From positions 1 through 35,161 of the forward strand of contig CAJXIT010000002.1 in the NCBI GenBank assembly GCA_913054055.1: 35,161 bases of DNA, given 5' to 3'. The position numbers and the translations under genes were made by a program. The notes under the pieces were generated by a model. It was not told the origin of the DNA, made no database searches, and worked only from the letters and a program-made list of their open reading frames with translations. Source of the DNA: an uncultured Thalassolituus sp. (GTDB taxonomy: Bacteria > Pseudomonadota > Gammaproteobacteria > Pseudomonadales > Oceanobacteraceae). This document shows, one piece after another, positions 9,202 to 18,234 of this stretch; within the stretch, counting starts at the first letter, position 1; every line of letters begins with the position of its first letter.

Positions 9202-9295
9202 AATATTTTACTCTTAATTCAGTTACTGCAAAAAATCTTTTATACACGCTTTATGTCGGATAGCGTGCCTTATCCGACTTACAGTCACAAAAAAA

Positions 9296-9322
9296 CCGAA
9301 TCATTTCTGATTCGGCTTTTTT
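9296..9322. terminator. intrinsic terminator (CCGAATCA-TTTC-TGATTCGG + T-tract)
   Basis: Perfect 8-bp stem flanked by A-tract and T-tract, so possibly bidirectional. Confidence 0.85.
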
Positions 9323-9325
9323 ATA

Positions 9326-9349
9326 TCGCTCACAGGGTGAGCTCCTACA
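9326..9349 (-). repeat. GTAG-type REP element
   Basis: Minus strand TGTAGGAGCTCACCCTGTGAGCGA: GTAG head, then GCTCAC-CCT-GTGAGC hairpin. Confidence 0.75.
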
Positions 9350-9363
9350 ATTTTAATCAAAGA

Positions 9364-11148
9364 TTAAAATTGATCAGCTTCCATGGCGTATAGGCAATCT
9401 GCACCGCCTTTAACGGATTCAGTTAAAGAGATGTATCTTGGCAATAGACGCTGAGTGAAGAAGCGAGCGGTTGCTAGTTTGTTCGCATAGAAAGGCTCTG
9501 AACCTTCTTTTTCAAGTGCTTTTTCAGCCATCATTGCATACATGTATGCAAACGATGTGTAACCAAATACTTGTAGGTATTCAACTGAAGATGCTCCGAT
9601 TTCGTTAGCGTTACCCTGTGCTTTTTCTACAACCCACTCTGTTAAAGAAGAAAGGTTAGCCAAAGCTGCTTTTAATGGCGTGATGAATTCAGCCATTTTA
9701 GGGTTGCCTTCTTGCGACGCAACAAATTCGTTGATCTCATCAGCGTAAACTTTGAAGAATGCGCCACCGTTAGCAACAATTTTACGACCAATCAAATCAA
9801 GAGACTGAATGCCGTTTGTGCCTTCGTAAATTTGAGTAATACGAATATCACGTACGTGTTGCTCTTGGCCCCACTCACGAATGAATCCGTGACCACCAAA
9901 TACTTGCTGACCAGCAACCGTTGATTCTAATGCTAGATCCGTTAAGAAAGACTTAACCACTGGCGTTAGCAATGAAATCATGGCTTCAGCTTTCTTTTTA
10001 GTCTCTTCGTCATCAGAGAATTTAGAAAGGTCTAACCATTTAGATGCGTATGTAGAGAACGCACGAGAACCTTCAGTGTTGGCACGCATGGTTAAAAGCA
10101 TACGGCGAACGTCAGGGTGTACAATGATCGGGTCAGCTGATTTCTCAGGTGCCACTTTACCCGTTGGTGCACGAGACTGTAGACGATCGTTGGCGTATAA
10201 CACAGCATTTTGATAAGAGTTTTCAGCAATACCCAAACCTTGAATACCTACTGCAACACGCTCGTAGTTCATCATGGTGAACATGGCTGCAAGGCCTTTA
10301 TTTTCTTCACCAATCAACCAGCCTTTCGCGCTGTCAAAGTTCATGACACAAGTAGCAGACGCTTTGATACCCATTTTGTGTTCAATAGAACCACAGCTTA
10401 ATGTGTTTTCTTCACCTAAAGAACCGTCGTCGTTAACCATCACTTTAGGTACTAAGAATAAAGAAATGCCTTTAGGACCCGCTGGTGCATCCGGCAGTTT
10501 TGCAAGTACAAGGTGGATGATGTTCTCCGCCATGTCGTGCTCGCCCCAAGTAATGAATATCTTGGTTCCAGAAATGGCAAAAGAACCGTCTGCATTTGGT
10601 TCCGCTTTAGTACGGATAATACCTAAGTCAGTACCGGCATGTGGCTCGGTCAAATCCATTGCACCAGACCATACGCCTGAGTACATGTTTGGAAGGTATT
10701 TTTCTTTAAGCTCTTGGCTACCGTGTGCGTTTAGAGACAAACATGCACCGGCTGTTAGCATTGGCGCTAGACCAAACGATACACAAGAACCTTGGATCAT
10801 TTCTTCAACTTGGCCAACCAGCATTTTAGGCATGCCCATTCCGCCAAACTCAGGGTTACCACCTAGGCCACCCCAACCGCCTTCGCTATAAGTAGCGTAA
10901 GCTTCTTTAAAGCCATCTGGCGCCGTTACTTTTCCGTCGTTCCACTGAGAGCTTTGCTCATCACCGGTACGGTTTAAAGGCGCAATCACACCTGTGGCGA
11001 TTTTACCCGCTTCTTCTAAGATTGCGTCAGCTGTATCTGGATCTACAACCTCAGCAAGACGAGCATTATCAGCCCACATTTTAGGTGCATCAAAAACTTC
11101 ATTTAACAAGAAGCGCACATCGCGCAAAGGAGCGTTATATTCAGGCAT
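9364..11148 (-). CDS. acyl-CoA dehydrogenase (C-terminal-extended, DmdC/FadE-like)
   Basis: 594 aa; MPEYNAPLRDVRFLLNEVFD, LTEPHAGTDLG, QVFGGHGFIREWGQEQHVRDIRITQIYEGTNGIQ. Confidence 0.93.
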   Translation of the reverse strand: MPEYNAPLRDVRFLLNEVFDAPKMWADNARLAEVVDPDTADAILEEAGKIATGVIAPLNRTGDEQSSQWNDGKVTAPDGFKEAYATYSEGGWGGLGGNPEFGGMGMPKMLVGQVEEMIQGSCVSFGLAPMLTAGACLSLNAHGSQELKEKYLPNMYSGVWSGAMDLTEPHAGTDLGIIRTKAEPNADGSFAISGTKIFITWGEHDMAENIIHLVLAKLPDAPAGPKGISLFLVPKVMVNDDGSLGEENTLSCGSIEHKMGIKASATCVMNFDSAKGWLIGEENKGLAAMFTMMNYERVAVGIQGLGIAENSYQNAVLYANDRLQSRAPTGKVAPEKSADPIIVHPDVRRMLLTMRANTEGSRAFSTYASKWLDLSKFSDDEETKKKAEAMISLLTPVVKSFLTDLALESTVAGQQVFGGHGFIREWGQEQHVRDIRITQIYEGTNGIQSLDLIGRKIVANGGAFFKVYADEINEFVASQEGNPKMAEFITPLKAALANLSSLTEWVVEKAQGNANEIGASSVEYLQVFGYTSFAYMYAMMAEKALEKEGSEPFYANKLATARFFTQRLLPRYISLTESVKGGADCLYAMEADQF

Positions 11149-11570
11149 TATTAATCCTCTTTAATTCCTAAATGACCGCCACCACACAACTTTGGAGGTG
11201 GTCAGCAGTCAAACCCTGTAATAATCGGTGGCATATTCTACACCAAGCAAGCAAAAATCACCCGTTTTTGGACGAATAAATCATGAATGCGGTGTAAATA
11301 TTCACCCTGAAGAGCCTTTCAATGATCCACCTGGATCAATAGTGCACCGTTATGGATCTTGATTGTCTCACTAATGTGCAAGTTAAGCGGAACCTCGCTA
11401 CCTACCCTCAACATACTCCCAGCTTCAGAGTCACAAGCTTTAAACGACATCATTCACCTATATCAACCATATTCCAGGCTGACTGATACTAAGTCCGCTT
11501 ATTCCCTTAATAATTGAACCATTTAACACACAACCAACGTATGTAAATAAAACACACACAAGGGCGTCAC

Positions 11571-11744
11571 ATGTTTTCATTTTTAAAACCGAATCCAGAA
11601 AAAAAACTTAAAAAGCAGTATGCAGAGACATTAGAAAAAGCCATGCAGGCTCAAAGATCAGGAAACATCCGACTGTACTCCCAGCTCAGTACCGATGCAG
11701 ACGCTATTTACAAAGAAATTCAGCTATTAGGCGTTAGACAATAG
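11571..11744 (+). CDS. short protein of the Lacal_2735 / DUF6435-like family (57 aa)
   Basis: Own translation, absent from ORF track: MFSFLKPNPEKKLKKQYAETLEKAMQAQRSGNIRLYSQLSTDADAIYKEIQLLGVRQ*. Confidence 0.75.
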   Translation: MFSFLKPNPEKKLKKQYAETLEKAMQAQRSGNIRLYSQLSTDADAIYKEIQLLGVRQ

Positions 11745-11810
11745 GGTGCGCTTAAAATGATTAGCGTCGCAAAGGTTAATCATAATAAACATTTTCCTTT
11801 AAACACAAAA

Positions 11811-11840
11811 AAGCCGAATCATTTCTGATTCGGCTTTTTA
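11811..11840. terminator. intrinsic terminator (AGCCGAATCA-TTTC-TGATTCGGCT + T-tract)
   Basis: Same stem-loop core as at 9296-9315, with flanking A- and T-tracts. Confidence 0.85.
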
Positions 11841-11892
11841 GATTTAAAAGGAGCAGCATGACGGCTACTCCCTTACCACTCTATGGGCTAGA

Positions 11893-13698
11893 TTAGAACG
11901 CGAAGTGTTCTTCATCTAGGTCCATAAGTGTATCTGAACCAGCAACCATAGTGGCAGCGTGTGCTTTAGTACGAGGCAAGATACGAGAGAAGTAGAAGCG
12001 AGCTGTTGTTAGCTTAGCTTTGTAGAAGTCTTCTTCTGAAGTACCGTTTGCTAGAGCAACTTGAGATGCTTTAGCCATTTTAGCCCATAGGTAAGCCAGT
12101 GTTACGTAACCAGAGTACATTAGGTAGTCAACAGAAGCAGAACCTACTTCGTTACGATCTTTCATTGCAGACATACCAATCTTCATAGTTAGGTCGCCCC
12201 ACTCTTTGTTTAGCTCAGTAAGCTGTGCAACGAAAGGCGCTAGCTCTTCGTTATCCGCTTCTTCTTTACAGAAGTTGTGAACTAATTTAGTGAACTGCTT
12301 AAGAGCTGCACCTTGAGTCATAAGAACTTTACGACCTAGTAAGTCAAGCGCTTGGATACCAGTCGTACCTTCATAAAGCATAGAGATACGAGTATCACGA
12401 ACGATTTGCTCCATGCCCCACTCAGCGATGAAACCGTGACCACCGAATACTTGCACACCGTGGTTAGCAGCTTCAAAACCCACTTCTGTTAAGAACGCTT
12501 TAGCGATTGGTGTTAAGAAACCAAGCATGTCATCAGCGGCTTTTTTCTCTTCTTCAGAAGTGCCGTAATGAACGATGTCGTTTTGTTGAGATGTTAGGTA
12601 TACCAGGGCACGACCACCTTCAGCAAACGCTTTTTGTGTAAGAAGCATCTTACGAACGTCTGGGTGAACAATGATTGGGTCAGCCGCTTTTTCAGGAGCC
12701 GCAGGACCAGTCAATGCACGCATGGCTAAACGGTCTTTCGCGTAGGCTAATGCACCTTGGAAAGAACCTTCAGCAGCCGCAACACCTTGAAGTGCAGTAC
12801 CGATACGCGCTGTGTTCATGAAAGTGAACATGGCGTTTAGACCTTTGTTTTCAGGTCCGATTAGGAAGCCTTTCGCGCCATCGAAGTTCATTACACAAGT
12901 AGAGTTACCGTGGATACCCATTTTGTGTTCGATAGAACCACACTGAACAGCGTTTTTATCGCCAGCTTCACCGTTAGCATCTAAGTTGAACTTAGGTACG
13001 ATGAATAAAGAAATACCTTTAGTACCTTCTGGAGCACCTGGTAGACGTGCTAGAACGATATGAATGATGTTGCCAGACATGTCGTGCTCACCAGCCGAGA
13101 TAAAGATCTTAGTACCAGAGATGGCGTAAGAACCGTCAGCATTTGGCTCAGCTTTTGTTTTAAGAATACCTAGGTCAGAACCACAGTGAGGTTCAGTCAG
13201 ACACATGGTACCTGTCCACTCACCGCTTACTAGTTTAGGCATGTAAGATTCGTTTTGCTCTGGTGTACCCCAACGAGAGATCGTGTTCATCGCACCGTGA
13301 GATAGACCTGGGTACATACCCCAAGACCAGTTAGATGTACCAACCATTTCAGACATAACGATGCCTAATGATTCAGGTAGGCCTTGACCACCCACTTCTT
13401 CTTTGTGAGTCATTGAAGGCCAGCCAGCTTCTACAAACTGCTCGTAAGCCGCTTTAAAGCCAGTAGGCGTCGTAACAGAACCGTCTTCGTGACGAGTACA
13501 ACCTTCTTCATCACCTACTTTGTTAAGTGGCGCAAGAACGTTTTCACAAAATTTAGCACCTTCAGTGATGATCGCATCTACCATATCCGGTGTAGCAACA
13601 TCAGCAAACTGTGGAAGGCTAGCGTAGTGAGCTGGCATATCCAGCAATTCATCTGTTACGAATTTAATTTCACGTAAGGGAGCTTTATATTCTGGCAT
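11893..13698 (-). CDS. acyl-CoA dehydrogenase, paralogue of 9364-11148
   Basis: 601 aa; MPEYKAPLREIKFVTDELLD, LTEPHCGSDLGILKTKAEPN, QVFGGHGFIAEWGMEQIVRDTRISMLYEGTTGIQALDLLGRK. Confidence 0.93.
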   Translation of the reverse strand: MPEYKAPLREIKFVTDELLDMPAHYASLPQFADVATPDMVDAIITEGAKFCENVLAPLNKVGDEEGCTRHEDGSVTTPTGFKAAYEQFVEAGWPSMTHKEEVGGQGLPESLGIVMSEMVGTSNWSWGMYPGLSHGAMNTISRWGTPEQNESYMPKLVSGEWTGTMCLTEPHCGSDLGILKTKAEPNADGSYAISGTKIFISAGEHDMSGNIIHIVLARLPGAPEGTKGISLFIVPKFNLDANGEAGDKNAVQCGSIEHKMGIHGNSTCVMNFDGAKGFLIGPENKGLNAMFTFMNTARIGTALQGVAAAEGSFQGALAYAKDRLAMRALTGPAAPEKAADPIIVHPDVRKMLLTQKAFAEGGRALVYLTSQQNDIVHYGTSEEEKKAADDMLGFLTPIAKAFLTEVGFEAANHGVQVFGGHGFIAEWGMEQIVRDTRISMLYEGTTGIQALDLLGRKVLMTQGAALKQFTKLVHNFCKEEADNEELAPFVAQLTELNKEWGDLTMKIGMSAMKDRNEVGSASVDYLMYSGYVTLAYLWAKMAKASQVALANGTSEEDFYKAKLTTARFYFSRILPRTKAHAATMVAGSDTLMDLDEEHFAF

Positions 13699-13847
13699 GG
13701 AAACCTCTGATATAGGCCTGGGTTCATTTATAAAAGAACCATTAATAGGGCCGAATAGTTGTTCAATTTAAAACCTAAAAACCTAGGTTCTCTCTCATTT
13801 GTCGGTATTCGCATCCAGTTAACCAACAGGAGCACCGACACAAACTT

Positions 13848-13874
13848 CAAACAAGTGTTTGAAACATACGTTTG
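13848..13874. promoter_or_regulatory. two adjacent PsrA-type operators
   Basis: CAAAC-AAGT-GTTTG (13848-13861) and GAAAC-ATAC-GTTTG (13861-13874) match the published (G/C)AAAC-N4-GTTT(G/C) pattern; about 150 bp upstream of the 13698 start. Confidence 0.7.
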
Positions 13875-14141
13875 CAAGTGCCGCTTGTCAAGCTTAAACC
13901 TGATCAAAATCGATCAAATAAAGAGCAAGTATAGGTCAGAATTCCCAGCATGAAAGGTTTGTTTTTAAGCAATTTAAAGCCAAACACCTTGATTTATATG
14001 GGCTGTAGAGCAGCGCGCCCGTTAAAGCCCTCCCGGTCATCACCTGGCGTAATTGACCCACACAGAATTATGGCATTAATATGAAATTTTAAGGCTCAGG
14101 CTCACAATAAGCCTTTGATAATTTGAGGGTAAAATAGAGGG

Positions 14142-14171
14142 GCTGGCCAAATAAAGCGCTATTTGGCCAGC
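14142..14171. terminator. 12-bp perfect stem-loop downstream of enoyl-CoA hydratase gene
   Basis: GCTGGCCAAATA-AAGCGC-TATTTGGCCAGC. Confidence 0.7.
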
Positions 14172-14185
14172 TAAGTGGATCTTAC

Positions 14186-15001
14186 TTATCTAAAGCTATT
14201 GCGGTCTTGAAAAGGTTTTGGGGCCTTTCCTTTCGCTAATCCATTTGCCATAGCAGTACGTTGATTTTTGCGGCCCAGAAGACGTAATTGGGTCAGCCGC
14301 TCCCATAACAATGCGCCACGGGTGTCCTTCTTCCATGTTTTCTTAAACAAGTATTTGGTGGCTGCAATGGCATCAGGGCTTTTTTCAGCGATCACCGCTG
14401 CCAAAGCTTCTGCTTCGGCCATTGGGTCGTCACTTACTTTACTGATCAAGCCATACTCAGCCCCTTCTTCCCCGCTGAAGAACCGACCTGTCATGGTCAG
14501 CTCCTGCGCGATATCGACTCGGGTAAGGCGAGACAAGGTCACCATGCCGCTCATATCTGGAATCAAGCCCCATTTCATTTCCAAAATAGACAAGTTCGCA
14601 TCGGGCGTCGCTATGCGGTAATCACAACATAAAATGATTTGCATGCCGCCACCAAAACAATTGCCATGCACCGCCGCAATCACCGGCACAGGGAGGTCAC
14701 GCCAAATATGCGCCACACGCTGAAACATGTTGTCTTTTCCCCAAGGTAGCTTGGCAAAAAACTTAGGGATCATGGTAGGGGTTTTAGATACCGCGCCAAA
14801 GTCTAACCCTGCACAAAATGACGGGCCTTCACCGGACATAATCACGGCGCGTATAGAGCGGTCTTTACGGATTTTTTTTGCAGTGGCTACCAATTCAAGA
14901 AACATTTGTTGGTCTAAGCCATTATGCTTTTCTGGTCGGTTTAAGCTGACGTAAGCAATTTTATTTTTTACTTCTAATAAGACACGTGAAGAGTCAGTCA
15001 T
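14186..15001 (-). CDS. enoyl-CoA hydratase/isomerase (crotonase) family protein
   Basis: 271 aa; SLNRPEKHNGLDQQMF, GEGPSFCAGLDF, HGNCFGGGMQIILCCDYRIATPDANLSILEMKWGLIPD. Confidence 0.92.
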   Translation of the reverse strand: MTDSSRVLLEVKNKIAYVSLNRPEKHNGLDQQMFLELVATAKKIRKDRSIRAVIMSGEGPSFCAGLDFGAVSKTPTMIPKFFAKLPWGKDNMFQRVAHIWRDLPVPVIAAVHGNCFGGGMQIILCCDYRIATPDANLSILEMKWGLIPDMSGMVTLSRLTRVDIAQELTMTGRFFSGEEGAEYGLISKVSDDPMAEAEALAAVIAEKSPDAIAATKYLFKKTWKKDTRGALLWERLTQLRLLGRKNQRTAMANGLAKGKAPKPFQDRNSFR

Positions 15002-15216
15002 GGTATTTGTCTTGTTATATTAAGTTAAGAATCAAAGATGCACTGATGATTTCATACTTTAATTTTTCAAGCTAGCGATTAGCATTTATAAAAGCTTACC
15101 GCTTTGTACAAGTTAAATACTGATTAAAACGCCTTGCCTAAACATTTTGGCTTAAGGTGTTAGATGTTAGATGCAGATGTTATGTATTTAAAAATGTATG
15201 GGCTCAGCGTGCCCCT

Positions 15217-15366
15217 TGTGGGTATGCTTGCAAGCGATAAACCTAGCTCAAAACAATACTGTGACAAGGCTAACGGATTCGCGTGCGAGCACGCTCCTAC
15301 ATTTATATTCAAACCCGCTCAGATTTTGATTTACCAAAAAACTGTACGAGCTTGCTTGCAAGCGAA
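15217..15366. repeat. REP cluster (BIME-like): three REP-like units in alternating orientation
   Basis: + TGTGGGTATGCTTGCAAGCGATAA (15217-15240); - TGTAGGAGCGTGCTCGCACGCGAA (15278-15301); + TGTACGAGCTTGCTTGCAAGCGAA (15343-15366). Confidence 0.75.
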
Positions 15367-15371
15367 ATCCC

Positions 15372-16187
15372 TTATTTCACAAAACGATCTGCCAACCCAA
15401 CCAGTTTTTGCATGGTCCAAGCAAAGGCCGTTGGAAAGTACCTTGAGTTAGCATATGAAATTTTGGCAACCAATCCGGGGATAATAATGAATTTATTTTT
15501 CTTGATGCCTTTTACCGTTGCCTTTGCAACATGTTCAGGGCTAAGCAATCCCCCAATATTTTTGATGAAACGTGTTTCGGGTAAAATATGTTCAGCCTCA
15601 TTAGTTACCATGGGTGTATCTACTTCGGGTGGACATAATACGGACACACCCACACCGGATCGATACAATTCTTGGCGCAATGCTCCCGCCATGCCAATAA
15701 CAGCATATTTAGAAGCACTATAAGCACTGTAACCATAAGTAGTCATCAACCCTCCCAATGAACTGACAAAACAAACCTGACCTTTACCTTGCTTGATCAT
15801 ATCCGGTAAAAAGGCTTTTGCCACGGCGCGACTGCCCATGACATTTATGTTCATAATGTCATTAAAGTCTTGATCTGATTGATCCATAAAACGAATGCTT
15901 TGCACAATGCCTGCACTTAAGATCAATAGATCCAACGGGCCTGTTTTTGTTTTAATTTCGGCCACGCACTTTTCTAGTTCGGTCTGGTTTGCCACGTCCA
16001 CACTGTAGGTTAATACCTGCTGGTCTGCGGTGAGACATAAAGGCGCGCACTCAGCCGCCGCTTCGTCTAATCGAGCCTGGTTGCGAGCCATTAAAATCAC
16101 ATTGGCCCCCTGCTTTACATAGGCTTTTGCTAAATCTAATCCGATACCGCTTGAACCGCCTGTTACCAACACATTTTTAAATTTCAT
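15372..16187 (-). CDS. SDR family oxidoreductase
   Basis: 271 aa; VTGGSSGIGLDLAKAYVKQG, LILSAGI, YSAYSASKYAVIGMAGALRQEL. Confidence 0.93.
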   Translation of the reverse strand: MKFKNVLVTGGSSGIGLDLAKAYVKQGANVILMARNQARLDEAAAECAPLCLTADQQVLTYSVDVANQTELEKCVAEIKTKTGPLDLLILSAGIVQSIRFMDQSDQDFNDIMNINVMGSRAVAKAFLPDMIKQGKGQVCFVSSLGGLMTTYGYSAYSASKYAVIGMAGALRQELYRSGVGVSVLCPPEVDTPMVTNEAEHILPETRFIKNIGGLLSPEHVAKATVKGIKKNKFIIIPGLVAKISYANSRYFPTAFAWTMQKLVGLADRFVK

Positions 16188-16309
16188 AAAACTGACTGCT
16201 ATCTATATTATTTTTGTAAGGCTTAAATATCATCAAGCCAAGCGTAAAGGAATACTAATGCATCTCATATCAAAAAAGATTGTTAAATCAAGACAATGCC
16301 ATAGCAAAT

Positions 16310-16349
16310 TAAGCCCCTATGCATGATGCTTAAAACACATAGGGGCTTA
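16310..16349. terminator. 12-bp perfect stem-loop downstream of amidohydrolase gene
   Basis: TAAGCCCCTATG - 16 nt loop - CATAGGGGCTTA. Confidence 0.65.
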
Positions 16350-16368
16350 ATACGGGTTTAACTAAGTG

Positions 16369-18111
16369 TTATTGAGCAGGAATAAAGGTTCCAAAGCCCA
16401 TTTCATGACCTAGCGCTGGATTAAGCTGCTCATTTTCTACGGCCAGTTTTCCGTTAATCACCACATGTTTAACCAAGCCTGGGTTACGATTGACTAAACG
16501 CTGCAAACCAAAGTTTTCCATTTCATCCCAATGTACGTCTTCTAGGTTTTGGTCAAACCCTTTAGGGTCAAGTACCACAACATCCGCTCGATCACCCACG
16601 CAGATCCGGCCCGCTTCGATGCCAAGCCAGTTAGCAGGGTCACCTGTCATTCTCCATACGGCTTCTTCCATGGTCATGACCGGTTTATTTTCTTCAATGC
16701 TTTCATTCACCAGCTTTAACATTCTTAATGGCAAGTTATAGAATGCCATGTTGCGAATATGCGCACCCGCATCGCTGAAAGTAATCAAAGATTTTTTATC
16801 TTTTACCATGCCTTTTAACACATGTTTTCTGTGATTACCCACTGTGGTTACCCAACGCAGTTTTTGGCCATGTTCAACCACTAAGTCTAAAAACAGATCC
16901 ACAACGTGTACCTTGCGTTGCTTGGCCACTTCATCAAAGTTTTTCCCAACCACAGTTTCATCTGGGCAAGCTAAAATTTGAGCATCACCAAAGTCACGTT
17001 GCCATACTCTTGGGCTCAGTTTTTCACCGTAAAACTTTCTAAAATCGCGACGATATTTTTCATCTTTTAATAAGTTATTACGCTCAACGGCATCTTTTAA
17101 ATCTAATGCCAATTCCCCTGCACCAAACTCTTCAAAAAACACCACATCAATACCATCCGCATACACTGTGAATGGTGTTGGCAATACCTGCCAACGAAAA
17201 TCCCCATTAAAGAAGTTGGTTACCTTGGCAGAGAGATTTGCTAACATGCTTAAAAAACGGCTGCCTTTTAAATCCATTCGACTTATAAGCGTGGTTTTTA
17301 AACGCTTTTTAAACAGCCCCATACATTCGCTCATGTACTGAGTAATTTGTAAAATTTCTGCAGCGTTTGGCGCCCCTTGATGAACACGATTGTATTTTCG
17401 AACCAGATTATTTAAACGAGATACTTCTTTCCAGTGGGCGTAAGTGCTGGGTAGGCTTTTAGACCATTCACGGTCGCCGTCTACCTTGTCCCATTTCAAA
17501 CACATGGTAGATAAACCTAAAAAACCCTCGTCGAGTGCTTCTTTCAAATTGGCTTCCATGTGTTGCATTTCATTTTCGGTGGGCTTGATATTGATATCGG
17601 TGGCTCGGCTTAAACCCATACTGCCCACGCGCATATCGCTATGCCCTAAAAAGCTGACAACGTTTGGGCCTAAAGGATGTTGCTGAGCAAATTCGACCCA
17701 CTGCTTAGGCGTACTCCATGTTTTATGTTGCTTTAAAATAGGCAGTACTTTTTCGCGGGGCACAGTTTCTACTCGGGTAAAAATATCAGAAGCGTCTTCG
17801 GTATCACTGCACACCATACTTAATGAACAACTGCCCACTAGAACGGTGGTCACACCATGGCGAACCGATTCACTTAAACTAGGGCTCACTATCAATTCAG
17901 AATCGTAATGGGTATGGCTATCAATAAAACCTGGGGTGACCCATTTACCTTGAGCATCAATGACTTTCATCACATCTATTTCACTGATGGCTTCCGACGT
18001 AACTGAAGCAATTTTATTGTCTTTGATGGCCACATTTTGAATAGAAGAGCCCTTGCCTGTGCCATCAAAATATCGGCCGCCCTTGATAATAATGTCGTAC
18101 TTCATACCCAC
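16369..18111 (-). CDS. amidohydrolase family protein (N-acyl-D-amino-acid deacylase-like)
   Basis: 580 aa; VDA-type amidohydrolase N-terminus with TPGFIDSHTHYD, SFLGHSDMR, SDAGAHIRNMAFYNLPLRML, GRICVGDRADVVVLDP. Confidence 0.9.
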   Translation of the reverse strand: MGMKYDIIIKGGRYFDGTGKGSSIQNVAIKDNKIASVTSEAISEIDVMKVIDAQGKWVTPGFIDSHTHYDSELIVSPSLSESVRHGVTTVLVGSCSLSMVCSDTEDASDIFTRVETVPREKVLPILKQHKTWSTPKQWVEFAQQHPLGPNVVSFLGHSDMRVGSMGLSRATDINIKPTENEMQHMEANLKEALDEGFLGLSTMCLKWDKVDGDREWSKSLPSTYAHWKEVSRLNNLVRKYNRVHQGAPNAAEILQITQYMSECMGLFKKRLKTTLISRMDLKGSRFLSMLANLSAKVTNFFNGDFRWQVLPTPFTVYADGIDVVFFEEFGAGELALDLKDAVERNNLLKDEKYRRDFRKFYGEKLSPRVWQRDFGDAQILACPDETVVGKNFDEVAKQRKVHVVDLFLDLVVEHGQKLRWVTTVGNHRKHVLKGMVKDKKSLITFSDAGAHIRNMAFYNLPLRMLKLVNESIEENKPVMTMEEAVWRMTGDPANWLGIEAGRICVGDRADVVVLDPKGFDQNLEDVHWDEMENFGLQRLVNRNPGLVKHVVINGKLAVENEQLNPALGHEMGFGTFIPAQ

Positions 18112-18171
18112 CCCTGATTTATATTTATTTTTAGTGAGCCCTCAGATTAGCGTCAACACCTAAGTAGTTCT

Positions 18172-18186
18172 TGTCATTTGACGACA
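18172..18186. promoter_or_regulatory. palindromic candidate operator in divergent promoter region
   Basis: TGTC-ATTTGAC-GACA between divergent amidohydrolase and AraC genes. Confidence 0.3.
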
Positions 18187-18234
18187 CTTAACACAAGATA
18201 TTGAACCTAATACGACAACCTTTAGCCTGCTGAC

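Noticed and set aside
10274-10891. 205-aa plus-strand ORF
   Set aside because: Entirely antisense to a well-conserved acyl-CoA dehydrogenase; no independent support.
14268-14954. Two plus-strand ORFs antisense to the crotonase gene
   Set aside because: Shadow ORFs opposite a clearly conserved enzyme.
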